DNA of 64,000 bases from the NCBI GenBank assembly GCA_902786285.1, contig CADABX010000034.1, forward strand, positions 1-64,000. The letters run 5' to 3'. Positions 48,646 to 58,233 of the stretch are shown here, piece after piece (position 1 is the first letter of the stretch; each line of letters starts with the position of its first letter). This DNA comes from Oscillospiraceae bacterium. GTDB taxonomy: Bacteria; Bacillota; Clostridia; Oscillospirales; Acutalibacteraceae. Position numbers and translations under genes: made by a program. The notes under the pieces are model-generated. The model had not been told where the DNA came from and made no database searches. It saw nothing but the letters and a program-made list of their open reading frames with translations.

Positions 48646-49464
48646 ATGATCAAACTCATTGCGCTCGACCTCGACGGCACGCTGATGAACCCCGACCATG
48701 TGACCGTGAGCGAGGAAAACAAAGCCGCGCTCCGCGCCGCCCACGACGCCGGCGCCAAAATCGCCGTTGCCACGGGCCGCACACTGTCGATTTTCGGCAA
48801 CGTGTGCGAACAGGTGCCCGAGATCGATTATATCCTGTATTCCAACGGCGCCGCCGTGTTTGACCGCAGGGCAAAGCGTGTGCTGCACGAACACGCGCTG
48901 TCTGCCGCGCAGTGCGGGGCGCTGCTCGATTATCTCGACGGCTTTCCGGCGTTTATTGAGCTGTATGCCGGCGGACAGAGCTACGCCCAGAAGGACAAGG
49001 AACGCTTTTTTCCGTTCGATGTGTTCCCAAAGGATTTCATCGACCAGGCACGCGCCGGGATGGTGACGGTGGACGATTTCCACGACGTGCTGCAAACGAG
49101 AAACGCCGAAAAGCTGACCGTGTATCTGACGGACAAAGCGCAATACCGCGCCGTGTGGGATGCTCTTTGCGGCCGCGAGGACCTTGAAGTGACCACATCG
49201 TTTCCGATCAGCATCGACCTCACCCGCGCCGGCGCCGACAAGGGTACCGCGCTGCAGGCGCTTTGCCGCCATCTGGGTGTCACGCCGCAGCAGTGCATGG
49301 CGTTCGGCGACGCGGAAAACGACTGCCCGATGCTGCGGTTCGCCCATTACGGATACGCGATGGAAAACGGCAGCGACGCGTGCAAAAGGGCCGCAAGGTT
49401 TCTTACGAAAAGCAACGCCGAAAACGGCGTGGCGGTTGCCGTGCGGCAGGTGATGCAGCTTTAA
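48646..49464 (+). CDS. HAD-superfamily Cof-type phosphatase
   Basis: 272 residues, starting 15 bp after the UvrA-like gene. Motif I ALDLDGTLMNPD (nucleophile and acid/base Asp), motif II VATGRTLS, motif III lysine in ADKGTALQAL, and motif IV FGDAENDCPML, with a C2-type cap between. Cof-like enzymes dephosphorylate sugar phosphates, FMN/PLP or related metabolites; the exact substrate cannot be read. Confidence 0.9.
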   Translation: MIKLIALDLDGTLMNPDHVTVSEENKAALRAAHDAGAKIAVATGRTLSIFGNVCEQVPEIDYILYSNGAAVFDRRAKRVLHEHALSAAQCGALLDYLDGFPAFIELYAGGQSYAQKDKERFFPFDVFPKDFIDQARAGMVTVDDFHDVLQTRNAEKLTVYLTDKAQYRAVWDALCGREDLEVTTSFPISIDLTRAGADKGTALQALCRHLGVTPQQCMAFGDAENDCPMLRFAHYGYAMENGSDACKRAARFLTKSNAENGVAVAVRQVMQL

Positions 49465-49597
49465 CGCACTGCATCGGTAAAATTTTTTCGACATTTTAAA
49501 ACAAACCTCTTTTCAAATACAGCAAACAGATGTATAATAAAAAGAAAGCATCCTCGCCCGCAGCCCGGGCAAAGTCATTTTCAAAGGAGCGTTGACA

Positions 49598-50146
49598 ATG
49601 GACAACTATCAGGAAATCGGCGCGCGCCTCAGAGAACTGCGCGAAGTCAGCGATTATACGATCGAAGATCTGGCAAAGGAGCTCGGCGTCGACCCCGCGG
49701 TATATGCCTCATATGAAGAAAACGGCAAGGATGTGCCGATCAGCCTGATCTATGAGATTGCGCAGAAGTTCAAGGTGGACTTCACCGAGATCATCACCGG
49801 CAACACAGCCTGGCTCGACACCTATCATCTGATCCGCCGCGGCGAGGGCAAACGCGTCAACCGCAACCCGGAATACCACTTTGAAGACCTCGCGTACCGC
49901 TACGGCAACAAGATCATGCAGCCGCTGCTGGTCACGCTGGAGCCGACCGACGCGCCGGCCAAGCCGATTACCCACGGCGGCCAGGAATTCAACCTTGTGC
50001 TCGAGGGCGTCGTCATCATTACGCTCGGCAATAAGGAGATTACCATGAAGGCCGGCGACTCGATCTATTTCAATCCGCGCATCCCCCACGGCCAGCGCTG
50101 CGGCTCCGACGTGAAGGCGCGGTTCTTGACGGTGATCGCCGAATAA
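49598..50146 (+). CDS. XRE-family regulator with C-terminal cupin domain
   Basis: 182 residues from ATG 49598 (AAAGGAG site). N-terminal HTH (IGARLRELREVSDYTIEDLAKELGVDPAVYASYEENGKDVPISLIYEIAQKFKVD) and C-terminal cupin_2 barrel (EFNLVLEGVVIITLGNKEITMKAGDSIYFNPRIPHGQRC). It probably senses a small ligand in the cupin pocket. It sits 24 bp before an acyl-CoA synthetase and, by common pairing of these families, likely regulates it. A TATAAT lies at 49532-49537. Confidence 0.9.
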   Translation: MDNYQEIGARLRELREVSDYTIEDLAKELGVDPAVYASYEENGKDVPISLIYEIAQKFKVDFTEIITGNTAWLDTYHLIRRGEGKRVNRNPEYHFEDLAYRYGNKIMQPLLVTLEPTDAPAKPITHGGQEFNLVLEGVVIITLGNKEITMKAGDSIYFNPRIPHGQRCGSDVKARFLTVIAE

Positions 50147-50170
50147 GCGCGCAGCAAAGGAGTGTTCAAA

Positions 50171-51865
50171 TTGGATTATTTGCTGAAAAAATATCTGCCG
50201 CAGATCCACTTCGATTCCTACGAGGAATTCCGCGACAAGTTCACGATCAATGTGCCCGAAAGCTTCAACTTCGGCTTTGACGTGGTGGACGCCTGGGCCG
50301 ACCACGAACCCGACAAGCGCGCCCTGCTTTGGGTCAACGAGGAAGGAGAGGAGCATTCCTTTACCTTTACCGACATCAAAAAGCTGTCCAACAAGGTTGC
50401 AAACTTTTTCCAAAGCCTCGGCCTCAAAAAAGGCGACGTCGTGATGATGATCCTGCGGCGCCGCTGGGAATACTGGGTCTGCGCCACCGCGCTACACAAG
50501 CTGGGCGTGATTTTGATTCCGGCGACGCTGCAGCTCACCAAAAAAGACATCGTGTTCCGCGGCAACGCGGCCAAAATCAAGGCGGTCGTCTGTGTGGACG
50601 ACGACTTTGTGGTGGGCCAGATGGAGGCGTCCGCGCCCGAGATCGAATCGCTCAAAAACAAGATCCTTGTCGGCAAACCGCGCGCGGGCTGGCTCGATCT
50701 GCACGCCGAAATGGAAACGTTTTCCGACGAATTCGCCCGTCCGACGGGCGACAAAGCCACACGCTGGAACGATGTGATGCTTGTCTATTTCACCTCCGGC
50801 ACCACGGGTATGCCGAAGCTCGTGCAGCATAATTTTGCCCACCCGCTCGGCCATATTGTGACGGCGAAATACTGGCAGCATGTGGAGGAAAACCGCCTTC
50901 ACATGAGCGTTTCCGACTCCGGCTGGGCCAAGTTCGGCTGGGGCAAGATCTACGGCCAGTGGCTGTGCGGCGCAACGATCTTTTGCTACGACATGGTCGG
51001 CCGCTTCAACCCGAAGCATCTGCTGGAAAAAGTCCAGCAGTATCAGGTCACCACGTTCTGCGTACCGCCCACGATGTACCGCTTTATGCTGCAGGAGGAT
51101 CTCTCGCAGTTTGACCTTTCGTGTCTGCACCACTGCTGCACGGCGGGCGAACCGCTCAACCCCGAGGTGGTCAAGCAGTGGAAGGAACGCGTCGGCCACC
51201 AGATCTATGAGGGCTTCGGCCAAAGCGAAGGGCCGGTTCTGATGGCGAACTTCGGCAGCGAATGGTTCGAGCCGAAGGAGGGCTCCACCGGCAAACCCAA
51301 TCCGCTGTTTGACATCCAGCTCCTCGACAGCGACGGCAACGTCTGTGAAGACGGCGAGGAAGGCTCGCTGACGATCATGGACGTCTGGCACCATCCGCCG
51401 GTCGGGCTGTTTACCGGCTATTACATGAACCCCGCACAGACCGAGGAAAAGCTCGGCGGCGTCGGCTACAACACGGGCGACGTGCTTTGGCGCGACAGCG
51501 ACGGCTACTACCGCTTTGTCGGCCGCAACGACGACGTGATCAAGTGCTCGGGCTACCGCATCGGCCCGTTTGAGGTGGAATCCGCTCTTGTGGCCCACGA
51601 CGCGGTGGTGGAATGCGCGATCACCGGCGCGCCGGACCCGATCCGCGGCCAGATCGTTAAAGCGACCGTGGTGCTCGCGAAGGGCTATACGCCGTCGCCG
51701 GAGCTGACCAAGGAGCTGCAGAACCATGTCAAAAAGATGACCGCGCCGTACAAATATCCGCGTGTGATCGAATATGTGGACGAACTGCCCAAGACCGTCG
51801 GCGGCAAAATCAAGCGTGCCGAGATCCGCAAAAGCGACGAGCAGTCGTTTGCACAAGGCAAATAA
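50171..51865 (+). CDS. AMP-forming acyl-CoA synthetase (medium-chain/acetyl-CoA synthetase-like)
   Basis: 564 residues from TTG 50171, favoured because AAAGGAG at 50156-50162 gives 8-bp spacing; the GTG at 50162 overlaps that site. ANL superfamily motifs: YFTSGTTGMPKLVQHN (P-loop), CCTAGEPLNPEV, YEGFGQSEGP (A5), YNTGDVLWRDSDGYYRFVGRNDDVIKCSGYRIGPFEVE (A7-A8), and the catalytic lysine in TVGGKIKR. It activates a carboxylate to acyl-AMP and then acyl-CoA. Neighbouring XRE-cupin gene likely provides control. Substrate chain length is not determinable. Confidence 0.9.
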   Translation: MDYLLKKYLPQIHFDSYEEFRDKFTINVPESFNFGFDVVDAWADHEPDKRALLWVNEEGEEHSFTFTDIKKLSNKVANFFQSLGLKKGDVVMMILRRRWEYWVCATALHKLGVILIPATLQLTKKDIVFRGNAAKIKAVVCVDDDFVVGQMEASAPEIESLKNKILVGKPRAGWLDLHAEMETFSDEFARPTGDKATRWNDVMLVYFTSGTTGMPKLVQHNFAHPLGHIVTAKYWQHVEENRLHMSVSDSGWAKFGWGKIYGQWLCGATIFCYDMVGRFNPKHLLEKVQQYQVTTFCVPPTMYRFMLQEDLSQFDLSCLHHCCTAGEPLNPEVVKQWKERVGHQIYEGFGQSEGPVLMANFGSEWFEPKEGSTGKPNPLFDIQLLDSDGNVCEDGEEGSLTIMDVWHHPPVGLFTGYYMNPAQTEEKLGGVGYNTGDVLWRDSDGYYRFVGRNDDVIKCSGYRIGPFEVESALVAHDAVVECAITGAPDPIRGQIVKATVVLAKGYTPSPELTKELQNHVKKMTAPYKYPRVIEYVDELPKTVGGKIKRAEIRKSDEQSFAQGK

Positions 51866-51868
51866 AAG

Positions 51869-51902
51869 CAAAAACCGTCGGCAAAAGCCGGCGGCTTTTT
51901 TT
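51869..51902 (+). terminator. Terminator of the acyl-CoA synthetase operon
   Basis: AAACCGTCGGC/GCCGGCGGCTTTTTTT stem with an AAAA loop. Confidence 0.75.
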
Positions 51903-51903
51903 A

Positions 51904-52045
51904 GTGATGATGCAGCTTCGCTGCAGTGATAATTGCTTCGCAAGTGATGATGCGGCTGCGTCGCAGTGATGGAGCTGAAAAAACGATCGTCGGCCGTCAG
52001 GCACCGATCTCATAACTGCAGCGAAGCTGCATCTAAACTGTAAAC
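51904..52045. repeat. Intergenic hairpin/short-unit repeat (AGTGATGATGC-type)
   Basis: AGTGATGATGCAGCTTCGCTGC, then AGTGATAATTGCTTCGCA, then AGTGATGATGCGGCTGCGTCGC: three units, each an AGTGATxATxGC lead followed by a hairpin. The inverse-sense motif CTGCAGCGAAGCTGCATC with AACTGTAAACTGCAA follows at 52017-52049. A terminator for the leftward surface gene (GCCACCGA/TCGGTGGC) ends the region at about 52050-52081. Confidence 0.6.
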
Positions 52046-52092
52046 TGCAAAACGCCACCGAGAAATCGGTGGCGTTTTGTTTATCCGTCAGA

Positions 52093-53619
52093 TCACACCC
52101 ATGCCTTCATCTGGGCAAACAGATGGACAAAGAAGTGGATGATGATCACGAACCAGCCGAACACCGGGGTGTTGCGGTGCTGGTCGTTGTAATCGCACAT
52201 GCTGCAGCGGAAGGACGTATTGATCGTTTTGCCGCAGTTGTCGCAGACGTTGTCGCCGTTGGCGTCGGTGTGGCGGTGGGCGTCGGTGTCGCGGCCGCAG
52301 GTGTCGCACTTGCCGTCACCGTTGACGTCGGTGTGCTGATGGTTCGCCATCGGCTGTCCGCAGACGTCGCACAGGGTGTCGCTGTTGGCGTCGGTGTGGG
52401 CGAGCTTGGCAATCGCCTGGGTTTCCACGTGCGTGCTGTCGTTTTTGCAGGTGCGCGTTTTGCTGCCCGCTTCGGTGCAGGTGGCGTTCTTGGTGATCAC
52501 CCATTCGCCCCAGTCGTGGCCGAGCTTGCTGTCGGCTTTGGTGCGGGTGTCGGTTGTGCCGCAGCCGTAGTCGCAGGTTGCGGTCTCGGTGCCGTCGGCG
52601 GTGCAGGTGGCGTTGTTGTTGTAGGTGTAGGTTGTGAAGCTGTGCGCAGCCAGCGGCTTTTGTACATGACCGGAAACATACTGTTCGCAGTCGTTGCAGT
52701 ACACGCCGGCGGTGTAGCCGTTTGCCTGGCAGGTGGACGCTGTTTCTGCAATTTCCTGCGTGTTGACGTGGTTATTGGGGTCAACCGGCAGCGTTTTTAC
52801 GTTTGTTGCGCCGCAGACGCAGGATTGTGCCTGCGTGCCCGCCTCAGTGCAGGTCGGCGTTTTTGTGACGTCGCCGTCGATCCAGCTATGGGCTTCGGTT
52901 GTATAACGCGCGGTGACCGTTACGTCCGCGGTCACGTTCGTGTAGTCGCCCGTCCAGCCGGAGAAGACCTTGTGGTTTTCGCCGTTGTTGACCAGCGCAT
53001 CCACGGTCGGTGCACTGGCGCTGCCGCCGGAGAGTACCGTTTCTTCTTTGACGGTTTCGCCGTCAACCTGGAAGGTGACTGTGAAATACTCGAGTTCGCT
53101 GATGGAACCGACAAGTGCCGTCAGCGCATCGAGAAGCGCCGTCACAGCGGCTTCGTTGTCTTCGATCGCAAGCGCTGCGTTGAGTTCGTCCAGCTTTGCG
53201 TTCAGCGCTGTGATATCGTCCGCGTCGTACTTGCTCGGGTCGGCAGCCGCATCCTGAGAGAGTGCCGTTGCCGCAATATAGGTGGCGTTGGTGTTGATAT
53301 CCTTTTTGTCGATATCCGTTCCGGGTTCCACAAGATGGTCGCACGCGATGCAGTATTTGTCGCCGGTGTAGCCCTTGAAGGTATAGCCGGGTTCTTTTGC
53401 GTTTTTCAGCGTCGTTTCGGTGGTGGAATGGTTTGTGTAATCAAAGTTGCCATAGGCAGTGCTGCAGACGGAGCAGGTCGCTTTTTCGGTGCAGGTCGCG
53501 GTGCCGCCGGTGTGAGCAACTTTGTCGGTTATGGTGCCGCAGCCGTTGGCACATTCATACCAGTGATAGGTGTCGTCTGTTTTCAGAACGGTGAAGTCGT
53601 GTTCGAGCGCCGTTCCGGG
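52093..53619 (-). pseudogene. C-terminal part of the giant surface protein, separated by a frameshift; carries the CxxC/PVFGWF tail
   Basis: The frame is open from the break near 53617-53620. It contains Cys-rich short modules (CTEAGTQAQSCVCGATN, CTADGTETATCDYGCG, CTEAGSKTRTCKNDS), three HTDxNGDxxCDxCG units (HTDVNGDGKCDTCG, HTDANGDNVCDNCG) that look like metal-binding knuckles, and an InlB-type repeat (TVTFQVDGETVKEETVLSGGSA). The tail is FRCSMCDYNDQHRNT then PVFGWFVIIIHFFVHLFAQ, matching the end of the 10530-13298 protein. Without the upstream signal peptide this fragment would not be secreted. Restoring 65 bp would join it to the preceding ORF. Confidence 0.85.
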
Positions 53620-56600
53620 ATGCGGGCGTCACTTCGTCGCCCTTCGTGGCGAAGTTGTGTTCCTCTTTGCCATCGATTTCGCCGCAGTTGTTGGCGCATT
53701 CATACCAGTGATAGGTGTCGTCTGTTTTCAGAACGGTGAAGTCGTGTTCGAGCGCCGTTCCGGGGACTTCCTTCACAGTGGTCTTGCCGCAGGAGCAGCT
53801 GTAGGTTGCCGTTGCATTTTGACCGCAGGATGCGGGCGTCACTTCGTCGCCCTTCGTGGCGAAGTTGTGTTCCTCTTTGCCATCGATTGCGTCGCAGTTT
53901 GCGCACTTCATCCAGTGGTACGTGTCGTCGGACTGTGGAACGGTGAAGTCGTGCGGCAGCTTCTCACCGTATTCGAAGGTTTCCGTGCCTTTTTCGTCGC
54001 AAACGCTGCAGGCATAGAAGTAAGTCGCTTTCGCAGTGCAGGATGCCGGCGTGTTCAGGTACTCTTCATCAATGATCTGCTTGGTGAAGCTGTGTTCCAG
54101 CTTTTCACCGTACTCAAACGTCTCCGTGCCCTTGCAGCCGCAGGAGCAGCTGTAGTAGTAGAGCGCCTTGTCGGTGCAGGTTGCGCCGGATTTCAGATAC
54201 TTCGCATCGGTGTTCTGCTGATCGAACACGTGTGCGGTCGGGGTGAACGTTGCCGTAATGATCTTGTCGCTCTTCACGGTCGACGCATCGTCCCAGCCCG
54301 CAAAGACGTAGTGGTTCTCGTCGTCAGCATCTCTGACCGGGGTCTCGCCGTCAAAGTGCGGTTCCGTGCCGTAGGAAACGTCTTTGTCTGTTTCAAGCAC
54401 GGTGCCGTCCCAGTTTTTCCACGTCACGGTATATGCGTTGACAGTATAGTCAAACTGCGCTGTGTAGGTCACCGGTCCGGAAACGGCGGCAATCATCGGA
54501 TCCCAGTGATAAGCGCCGTAGGTGTACTGCGCGTCGTTTGCTCTGGTCGGCGTCGGGCCGCTGTAGACCGGCGTTGCGCCGTATTCAACCTCGTCCGTGT
54601 CGAGCACGGTGTCGTCCCAGTTTTTCCAGGTGATCGTGTATTTGTTGACGGTGCGGTGATCCGGATCGTTCTTGTCATAGACCGCGTAATAGGTCACGTT
54701 GCTTGTGCCGAGTTCGGGCAGGGGATCGAGCGCGGTTGTTGCGTTCGGGTCGGTGTTCCAGCCGATGGCGGTGTAGGTGTACTGCGCGTCTGCGGTGGTC
54801 GGCGTTTCACCGTCATAGACCGGCACGGTGCCGACCATGGCGCTTGCGGGACCGGCAAGCGTTTCGTTGCCGTTTTTCCACGTCACGGTCACGTAGCCGT
54901 CATACAGGGAATAGTAGTTCGCGTTTGCAGTCACAGTTTCGGGAAGCGTGACCTCGGTGTCCCAGCCGACGTCGGGATAGGCGGCAGCCGCCCAGCCGAC
55001 GAACCGGTAGTCCGCGTCGGTGCCGTCGCTGAAGGTCGGGTTTTCCGGCGCAACAAGGGCGTCGCCGTGGGTATAGGTCCGGGTTGCATACGGCGTGTCG
55101 GGATCGCCGTTATAGAAGTTGACGGTGTAGGTGTTGAGCTGCAGCGCGTCTGTGGTGATCGTCGTATCTCCGGTGATGGTGATTTCGCTGCCGCTTGCGG
55201 TGACATTGCCGTTCACCTTCAGCACCGGCGTGGACTGGTCATAGCCGGTTTCGGCTGTCGCCGTGACGGTGACTTTGTCGCCCCAGGCGTAGGTGCCGCT
55301 TTCGACGCCGGTAATCGTTGTGCCGGTGCCCGGGGTCACGGTGACGGTATGCAGCGTTTTGAATTCGGGCGCGACTTCGATCAGGTCGATGTCCATCTGC
55401 CCGGTCAGACCGCTTTGCTGGCGTCCGTCGTGGGTGCCGTTGTAGGCGCCGACGAAGCGGTAGCCGTCTGCGGTTTTGATATCCGTGATTTCATAGGTGT
55501 CTTCAAATTCAAGGTCCTGATAGAAATCGTTGACGTCGTCGGCCACCTTTGTGCCGTTGACATAGACGTCCGCGGTGAAGAAGTTGATGTTGTCGAATTT
55601 ATATTCGCCGTTGAGCACCGCGTTCATGTCGAGCTTTTGCTTGATCTTTTGCCACGTCAGGTTAAACGTGGAATCGTTGGACACGTCGGTCACTTCGCTG
55701 AAGCTCTGCGTCATCAGCAGGCTGTCTGTGCAGGGCGTCACGCCGCAGGTAATAATCTCGGTCGGAATGGCGATCGTTTTGTTCGCGTCCGTCGTCAGGA
55801 ACCAATGGTCGGTGGTGTAGCCTCTGCGGGTCGGGTTGGGCGCATAGAAGGCGCTGTTGTATTCGCCGTCCCAATAGACGTTCGTACCGCTGGGCGCATC
55901 CTGGAATTTCAGGTGGAACATGAACAGATTCCGGTACCAGTTGAGGATCGGGAACCGGTAGGTTCTGCCGCCGATGGAAACGCCCCAGGTGTTTTTGCAA
56001 TAGTTGCCGGAAAAGCCGGAACTGTTGTTCAGGTCGTTTTCGCTGATGCCGGTGCCCTGCGCGTTGCCCATTGCAACATTGTTGTTGTAATACACATTGT
56101 TGCCGACGTTGCCGCCGTAGGCAATGATGGCGAACGGACGAGTGCCGGAGACGGTGCCCGTGTTGTAGGAGTTCGTGATATAATACGGCGTTCTGCCATC
56201 TTTGATTTTACCGATCAGACCGCCGTCGTCGCGACCGCCGGAGACGGGGCCCCAGTTGAAGCAGTCGGTCATGTTCGGGTTGTCGTTGGAGCTGCCGCTC
56301 AGATCGCTGGTCTGGCCGGCGATGCCGCCGTGCGCGCCGTTGTCGTTGTGGTTATAGGTTTCAATCGAACCCGCGTTCCAGCAGCGGCGGATGTAGGAGT
56401 GGTGATAGGTGCGGCCGAGGATACCGCCGGCGTCGTTATACGCCTTGACAGTGCCGATGTTCCAGCACTGCTCGATGATCGGTTCGCTCTCGTTGCCGTA
56501 GCCGAAGATGCCGCCCGCCGCGTCGTTTGTGGACGTGATGGCGCCGCTGTTGCCGCAGTCGTAGAATTCATGATTGGCGTTCTGGCCGTAGCCGAAGATA

Positions 56601-57811
56601 CCGCCGATGGAGTTTTTGCCCGTCACGTCGCCGGTGTTATAGCAGTTGTAGAACTTGTTCAGATCGTCTTCCACATCGCCGAGGATACCACCGGCGTTGT
56701 CGTTGTCGCAGCGAACATTGCCATAGTTTTTGTTGTTGCGCCAGATACCGGCGCCGATGTTGCTGCCGACGATGCCGCCCGCGTCATCGCGACCGTAGAC
56801 ATTCCCGCGGTTGACGTTGTTTACGATAGAATGTTCGGCGTCCGTATCAAGCATACCGGCGATGCCGCCGGCGACCTTGGCGCGCGATTCGATATAACCG
56901 GTGTTGACGCAGCCGGTCAGCGTCATCTTTTTATCCTGGTTCTTGGAGCCGAAATAGCCGACGATGCCGCCCGCGCAGGCGTCGGTCGACACCTTGCCGG
57001 TGTTGGAGCAGTTTGTGAACGAGGATTCGTCGTCTTCGATCCAGCCCGCGATGCCGCCGGCGTCGCTGTAGCCGGCATAGATCTCGCCGGTGTTGGAGCA
57101 GCCGTTTGCAACCACGCTGCCCTTGCTGTGGCCAACCATACCGGCCGCACGGTCATGGTCCGCATAGATGAGCGCACCGTTGGAGCAGTTGGTCAGGGTC
57201 AACGTGCTGTTTGCCTGGTATTCGCCGACCAGACCGCCGACGTAATTGTAACCATAGACGGTACCGCTTTTGATATGCACGTTTTCAAAGGTCAGATTCC
57301 CGTCGCCCCAACCGACGAGAACAGCAAAGCCGTTCTTTCCGTTATTGTTGTTGTCGTCAACAAAAGCGTTTTCAAAATTCACGTTTTTGAACGTCGCGTT
57401 TTGCGCAGAGCGGAACAGGCCCACACGGTGGTCGTCGTTTGTCATATAAAAGTTTGAAATCGTATGACCTTGACCGTCGAAGGTGCCCTGAAAGTAATTG
57501 TTCCGGTCGTAATAGACATTTTTACCGCCGCCGTTACCGAAATTGATACTTTGCAAATCAATATCAACGTCCAGATAGATCGTCTGACCGGAATAGGACG
57601 TGCCGGTGCCCGCGTTGTTGATGAACTGGGCAAACCCCTTTGCGGATGTGATGTGGTTGTTGGAAAATCCGCTGCCGTCCCAGGTGCCGTCCCAGACGTC
57701 TGCTGCCGCTGCCACCTTTGTCGGTGCAACGAACACCCACGCCGTCATGAGCATGAGCACGCTCATACACAGCGCAAGCACGCGTCGTGCGGTTGTTGTT
57801 TTTGTTTTCAT
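53555..57811 (-). CDS. Giant secreted GLUG/InlB-repeat surface protein (N-terminal part, ends in a frameshift)
   Basis: 1418 residues as it stands. Signal peptide MKTKTTTARRVLALCMSVLM to KVAAAAD. Residues about 60-620 are a right-handed beta-helix built from GLUG-type repeats (recurring GGIxG with CSNTG/CYNTGD segments). Residues about 780-1180 are InlB-type beta-grasp repeats (VTWKNGNETL, ITWKNWDDTVLDTDEVEYG, VTWKNWDGTVLETD). Then Cys-pair modules (CSCGCKGTETFEYGEKL, CSVCDEKGTETFEYGEKL) and near-identical HNFATKGDEVTPAS repeats follow. After the last TPAS the frame shifts to RNGARTRLHR and stops. The sister repeat keeps CGQNATATYSCSCG at that point. Probably an adhesin. With 65 bp restored the protein would have 1927 residues. 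Confidence 0.88.
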   Translation of the reverse strand: MKTKTTTARRVLALCMSVLMLMTAWVFVAPTKVAAAADVWDGTWDGSGFSNNHITSAKGFAQFINNAGTGTSYSGQTIYLDVDIDLQSINFGNGGGKNVYYDRNNYFQGTFDGQGHTISNFYMTNDDHRVGLFRSAQNATFKNVNFENAFVDDNNNNGKNGFAVLVGWGDGNLTFENVHIKSGTVYGYNYVGGLVGEYQANSTLTLTNCSNGALIYADHDRAAGMVGHSKGSVVANGCSNTGEIYAGYSDAGGIAGWIEDDESSFTNCSNTGKVSTDACAGGIVGYFGSKNQDKKMTLTGCVNTGYIESRAKVAGGIAGMLDTDAEHSIVNNVNRGNVYGRDDAGGIVGSNIGAGIWRNNKNYGNVRCDNDNAGGILGDVEDDLNKFYNCYNTGDVTGKNSIGGIFGYGQNANHEFYDCGNSGAITSTNDAAGGIFGYGNESEPIIEQCWNIGTVKAYNDAGGILGRTYHHSYIRRCWNAGSIETYNHNDNGAHGGIAGQTSDLSGSSNDNPNMTDCFNWGPVSGGRDDGGLIGKIKDGRTPYYITNSYNTGTVSGTRPFAIIAYGGNVGNNVYYNNNVAMGNAQGTGISENDLNNSSGFSGNYCKNTWGVSIGGRTYRFPILNWYRNLFMFHLKFQDAPSGTNVYWDGEYNSAFYAPNPTRRGYTTDHWFLTTDANKTIAIPTEIITCGVTPCTDSLLMTQSFSEVTDVSNDSTFNLTWQKIKQKLDMNAVLNGEYKFDNINFFTADVYVNGTKVADDVNDFYQDLEFEDTYEITDIKTADGYRFVGAYNGTHDGRQQSGLTGQMDIDLIEVAPEFKTLHTVTVTPGTGTTITGVESGTYAWGDKVTVTATAETGYDQSTPVLKVNGNVTASGSEITITGDTTITTDALQLNTYTVNFYNGDPDTPYATRTYTHGDALVAPENPTFSDGTDADYRFVGWAAAAYPDVGWDTEVTLPETVTANANYYSLYDGYVTVTWKNGNETLAGPASAMVGTVPVYDGETPTTADAQYTYTAIGWNTDPNATTALDPLPELGTSNVTYYAVYDKNDPDHRTVNKYTITWKNWDDTVLDTDEVEYGATPVYSGPTPTRANDAQYTYGAYHWDPMIAAVSGPVTYTAQFDYTVNAYTVTWKNWDGTVLETDKDVSYGTEPHFDGETPVRDADDENHYVFAGWDDASTVKSDKIITATFTPTAHVFDQQNTDAKYLKSGATCTDKALYYYSCSCGCKGTETFEYGEKLEHSFTKQIIDEEYLNTPASCTAKATYFYACSVCDEKGTETFEYGEKLPHDFTVPQSDDTYHWMKCANCDAIDGKEEHNFATKGDEVTPASCGQNATATYSCSCGKTTVKEVPGTALEHDFTVLKTDDTYHWYECANNCGEIDGKEEHNFATKGDEVTPASRNGARTRLHRSENRRHLSLV

Positions 57812-57889
57812 AGTATGTCCTCCTTTGAATGAAAAGAGTTATAAACTGCTTGCCTGCCCGGAGGGCAGACTGACACTTATACAAATATA

Positions 57890-57919
57890 ATTGTACCGCG
57901 ATTGCGGAAATAAAGTCAA
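57890..57919 (-). promoter_or_regulatory. Promoter of the giant surface protein gene
   Basis: On the minus strand TTGACT (complement of 57914-57919), 18 bp, TACAAT (complement of 57890-57895). Confidence 0.7.
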
Positions 57920-58004
57920 CGCTCTTTGCGAGATTTCCGCGCTGCCGATATAGAATTTTCGGGTGCTCTTTTTATGCAATTTGCCGAGCGCGGCGCAGCC
58001 AATA

Positions 58005-58228
58005 AAAAAGCGCCCGTAGCGTCGATCAGCGATCGACTGGGCGCGGAAGGCAAGGTTGTGCTTTGCCGTGAACGGTGCGCGGCGGCGGGGGTTGGCCACC
58101 TCATCCGCCGTCGCGTTTTTTCGCTGTGCCATACCGGTAAATTTGCGGCGCGACGGCACCTTCCCCGCCGGCGGGGAAGGCAAGGTAGCGTCGGCGTTTC
58201 GCCGACCCGGGCGCGAAAGGGGATGAGG
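58005..58228. repeat. REP-like palindromes (family A and a GGCGGGGAAGG type)
   Basis: GCGCCCGTAGCGTCGATCAG with CGATCGACTGGGCGCGG (58011-58050) matches the copies at 15989 and 18829. CCTTCCCCGCCGGCGGGGAAGG (58169-58190), GCGTCGGCGTTTCGCCGAC, and GGATGAGGTTTGATC follow. The 57920-58233 stretch has no gene. Confidence 0.7.
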
Positions 58229-58233
58229 TTTGA

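Noticed and set aside
53570..57457. A 1295-codon plus-strand frame across the surface-protein gene
   Set aside because: Shadow of the minus-strand repeat gene; no signal peptide, no start signal and biased composition.
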